Source of the DNA: JALOTE01 sp031422195
GTDB taxonomy: Bacteria > Pseudomonadota > Alphaproteobacteria > Rhizobiales > Rhizobiaceae
Direction: 5' to 3'
Assembly: GCA_031422195.1 (NCBI GenBank)
Contig: JANOPZ010000056.1
Coordinates: 1 to 64,000, forward strand
Length of the DNA: 64,000 bases
Position numbers and translations under genes: made by a program. Position 1 is the first letter of the stretch; each line of letters starts with the position of its first letter. Shown one piece after another: positions 61,951 through 64,000 of this stretch. The notes beneath the pieces were generated by a model. The model had not been told where the DNA came from. It did not search any database and saw only the letters and a list, made by a program, of their open reading frames with translations.

Positions 61951-63375
61951 ATGGCAACTGCACAAATCGGCCTTATCGGGCTAGGCACTATGGGCGCAAG
62001 CCTTGCGCTCAATATCGCTGAAAAAGGCTTCCCCATTGCAGTATTCAACCGAACGGCAGAAAAAACCAAAAGCTTCATGGCATCAGCCGGGCCTTTGGTT
62101 GGTAATCTTACACCATGTGATAGCCTGAAGGCTTTAGTTGCAGCCATTAAGCCGCCCCGTGCAATCATTCTTATGGTTCCGGCAGGCGAAGCGGTTGACG
62201 AACAAATCGCGGCGCTGCGGCCTTTGCTCGATAAAGCAGACATGATCATCGATGCTGGCAACGCAAATTACACCGACACCAACCGCCGCGCGGCAGCCGC
62301 CGCCGTCAACGGCGAGTCTTTTCTCGGCATCGGTGTTTCGGGCGGTGAAGAAGGCGCACGCCACGGCCCTTCAATTATGGGCGGCGGTCCAAAGGCTGCA
62401 TGGGATCGTATCGCACCAATTATGAATGCTATATCAGCCAAGTATACGGACGGCTCCCCGTGTGCCGCTTGGATGGGTGAAGCAGGCGCAGGCCATTTTG
62501 TGAAAATGGTGCACAACGGCATCGAATATGCCGACATGCAGATGATTGCAGAAACCTATGGCGTGATGCGCGACGGTATGAAAATGAATGCCAAACAATG
62601 CGGCGCAGTGTTTGACCATTGGAACCACGGCCGCTTGCGCTCTTACTTGATTGAGATTTCTGCCAAAGTAGCCGAAGCCATAGATCCAACTACGGGCAGT
62701 GCCGAGCTTGATATCATCGTCGATTCCGCGGGCCAAAAAGGTACAGGCCGCTGGACAGCTGTTGAGGCGCAACACTTAGCAACGCCCGTTACCGCAATTG
62801 AAGCCGCGGTCGCCGCGCGCAATATTTCGGCCTTGCGGGAACAGCGCAAACTGGGACAAGAAATGTTTGGTGCATCGCCCAAACGCATTCCGGTCAAAAC
62901 CTTGCCGGTTGAGCATTTGGAACATGCCTTAATTGCGGGCAAAATCCTTTGCTATGCCCAAGGCTTTGACATGCTATCTAAAGCTTCCAGCGAATTTGGC
63001 TGGAACTTGCCTTTGCCGGAAATTGCCCGAGTCTGGCGTGAAGGCTGTATTATCCGCTCCGCAATGCTCAACGACATGGCCTCGGCACTCACAGAAGATG
63101 GCGACCGCAATTTGATGTTTGCCCGCCGCTTTGCCCGCCTGATTAAAACCAATCAGGCTCATTTGCGCGGCGTCGTTGGCGCTGGCGCAAAATACGGCCT
63201 GCCCGTCCCAGCACTCAGCGCAGCACTTTCATACTTCGACATGATGCGTACCGCACGTGGTACCGCCAACATGATCCAAGGCCAGCGCGATTTCTTTGGT
63301 GCCCACGGCTTTGAACGCCTCGATAAACCCGGCGCGCACCACGGGCCATGGGGCAGCCACGAAAATGAGACTTAG
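61951..63375 (+). CDS. gnd: 6-phosphogluconate dehydrogenase (decarboxylating)
   Basis: A 474-aa enzyme that converts 6-phosphogluconate and NADP to ribulose 5-phosphate and CO2. It shows IGLIGLGTMGASLALNIAEKG, FNRTAEKTKSF, GVSGGEEGARHGPSIMGGG, the catalytic Lys in AGAGHFVKMVHNGIEYADMQ and IVDSAGQKGTGRWTAVEA. Full length. It is the natural next step for 6-phosphogluconate made by the gluconokinase at 53 kb, although it is a separate unit with no visible operator of that regulon. It converges with the next gene by a four-base overlap. Confidence 0.95.
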   Translation: MATAQIGLIGLGTMGASLALNIAEKGFPIAVFNRTAEKTKSFMASAGPLVGNLTPCDSLKALVAAIKPPRAIILMVPAGEAVDEQIAALRPLLDKADMIIDAGNANYTDTNRRAAAAAVNGESFLGIGVSGGEEGARHGPSIMGGGPKAAWDRIAPIMNAISAKYTDGSPCAAWMGEAGAGHFVKMVHNGIEYADMQMIAETYGVMRDGMKMNAKQCGAVFDHWNHGRLRSYLIEISAKVAEAIDPTTGSAELDIIVDSAGQKGTGRWTAVEAQHLATPVTAIEAAVAARNISALREQRKLGQEMFGASPKRIPVKTLPVEHLEHALIAGKILCYAQGFDMLSKASSEFGWNLPLPEIARVWREGCIIRSAMLNDMASALTEDGDRNLMFARRFARLIKTNQAHLRGVVGAGAKYGLPVPALSAALSYFDMMRTARGTANMIQGQRDFFGAHGFERLDKPGAHHGPWGSHENET

Positions 63376-63827
63376 GTTTTAGCCTCGTAAATCTTGTCAG
63401 CCCGCTCTTCAAAAGCTTGTGCAAAATGACGGAAAGCACGATCAAACATTGCGCCCATCAGCATGCCCAGCATTGCGGATTTGAACTCGTAGTTGATATA
63501 GAATTTTATGTCACATGCGTCATCACCCGCCGGGATGAACGTCCATAAATTGTCGAGTGACTTGAAAGGCCCGTCCAAGTAACGGGCACGGATTTCACTG
63601 GTTGCCGGCTTTAGATGCACCTGACTGGTGAATGTTTCGCGGATTGCTTTATAGCCAACCGACATATCGGCGGTAAGCAGCGTTTGCCCGTCACGTGTGC
63701 GCGTTTCGCGCACATTTAGCGCCTCACACATGGGCACAAACTCAGGATAGTGTTCGACATCTGCGACCAACGCAAACATCTTTTCAGCACTATGCTTCAC
63801 TCGACGTGTGGTTTCAAATTTTGGCAT
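63372..63827 (-). CDS. RatA/COQ10-type SRPBCC protein
   Basis: A 151-aa START/polyketide-cyclase-fold protein with KHSAEKMFALVADVEHYPEFVPMCEA, FTSQVHLKPATSEIRARYLDGPFKSLDN and WTFIPAGDDACDIKFYINYEFKS. These fit the group that includes ubiquinone-binding COQ10 and RatA. The gene directly follows lipA (one base between), the usual arrangement in Hyphomicrobiales; a ubiquinone-binding role is more likely than a toxin. Confidence 0.92.
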   Translation of the reverse strand: MPKFETTRRVKHSAEKMFALVADVEHYPEFVPMCEALNVRETRTRDGQTLLTADMSVGYKAIRETFTSQVHLKPATSEIRARYLDGPFKSLDNLWTFIPAGDDACDIKFYINYEFKSAMLGMLMGAMFDRAFRHFAQAFEERADKIYEAKT

Positions 63828-63828
63828 A

Positions 63829-64000
63829 TTATCTAACGCTTAGCAGCTTTTCTTGCCGTGCTTTCCTCAGCCGCGCAAAATCTTCGCCTGCATGATGCGA
63901 TGAGCGTGTCAGCGGGCTTGAAGCCACCAGCAAAAACCCTTTCGAATAAGCGCTGGTTTCATAGGATTTGAACTCATCAGGCGTCACGAAATTGAGTACG
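63829..64000 (-). CDS. lipA: Lipoyl synthase, C-terminal end (partial)
   Basis: 56 complete codons at the window edge, reading from outside to the stop at 63829-63831. The sequence includes [18 protein letters not shown] and [19 protein letters not shown], the conserved C-terminus of the radical SAM enzyme LipA, which inserts sulfur into octanoyl groups. The essential C-terminal serine (RSSHHAG block) is present. The RatA/COQ10-type gene follows after one base. Confidence 0.9.
   Translation of the reverse strand, partial: VLNFVTPDEFKSYETSAYSKGFLLVASSPLTRSSHHAGEDFARLRKARQEKLLSVR

Overview
The window is chromosomal DNA of an alphaproteobacterium, most likely of the order Hyphomicrobiales (Rhizobiales), with intermediate base composition and dense packing. 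The evidence is gene content and order: plsY-dprA-topA-rnr, rpmG next to divK-pleD, thrS-yidD-scaffold protein beside hisI, rpiA-DUF2059-gor, lipA followed by a RatA/COQ10-type gene, and several small families typical of this order (DUF983, DUF3572, DUF1289). Genus cannot be fixed from the sequence. I see no insertion sequence, prophage, integrase or CRISPR array. Many neighbours overlap by a few bases, both head-to-tail (ATGA) and convergently.

Layout. 1-9.2 kb: end of plsY, dprA, topA, rnr, a DUF983 membrane protein, a Nudix hydrolase, an MFS transporter and rpmG, closed by a bidirectional terminator. 9.2-11.3 kb: divK-pleD (minus strand) and a DUF3572 gene; this PleD appears to have lost cyclase chemistry. 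11.3-26.7 kb: a HAD protein, tig, tRNA-Leu(TAG), a nitroreductase, a secreted three-module protein, an acyltransferase, thrS, yidD, a Fe-S scaffold protein, hisI, a MacA/MacB-type efflux operon, gor, a DUF2059 protein, rpiA and a phosphoglycolate-phosphatase-like gene. 26.7-33.7 kb: a large L,D-transpeptidase, then three tandem paralogous TadG-like proteins with von Willebrand A domains, each with its own terminator. 33.9-49 kb: class I fumarase, a small L,D-transpeptidase, a DUF971 protein, moaA to mobA with two transporters between them, a beta-hydroxyacid dehydrogenase, an Lrp regulator, a nuclease-GST pair, a DivJ/PdhS-like histidine kinase, cobT/cobS, DUF1289, a short membrane protein, a TauE exporter and dusA.

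49-58.5 kb is a coherent sugar-acid island: lactonase, LacI-type regulator, L-idonate 5-dehydrogenase-like, gluconate 5-dehydrogenase-like, gluconokinase, a beta-hydroxyacid dehydrogenase, and a ribose-type ABC importer. Three palindromes of the form TGTTAnCGnTAACA lie before the lactonase/regulator pair, the dehydrogenase operon and the transporter operon, so one LacI-type repressor probably controls all of it. The product, 6-phosphogluconate, can be used by the 6-phosphogluconate dehydrogenase encoded at 62-63.4 kb.

58.6-61.9 kb is the zinc uptake locus: znuC-znuB-zur on the minus strand diverging from znuA, with histidine-rich tracts in ZnuC, ZnuA and, unusually, at the N-terminus of Zur. 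The window ends with gnd, a RatA/COQ10-type protein and the 3' end of lipA.

The most notable observations are the PleD homologue that keeps an RxxD inhibitory site but has SSDCF in place of GGEEF; the triplicated TadG-like genes, in one of which two cysteines are lost together; the shared operator palindromes of the sugar-acid island; tandem repeats that supply stop codons at two convergent gene junctions; the His-rich Zur; and what looks like a retropepsin-family membrane protein without its protease domain.
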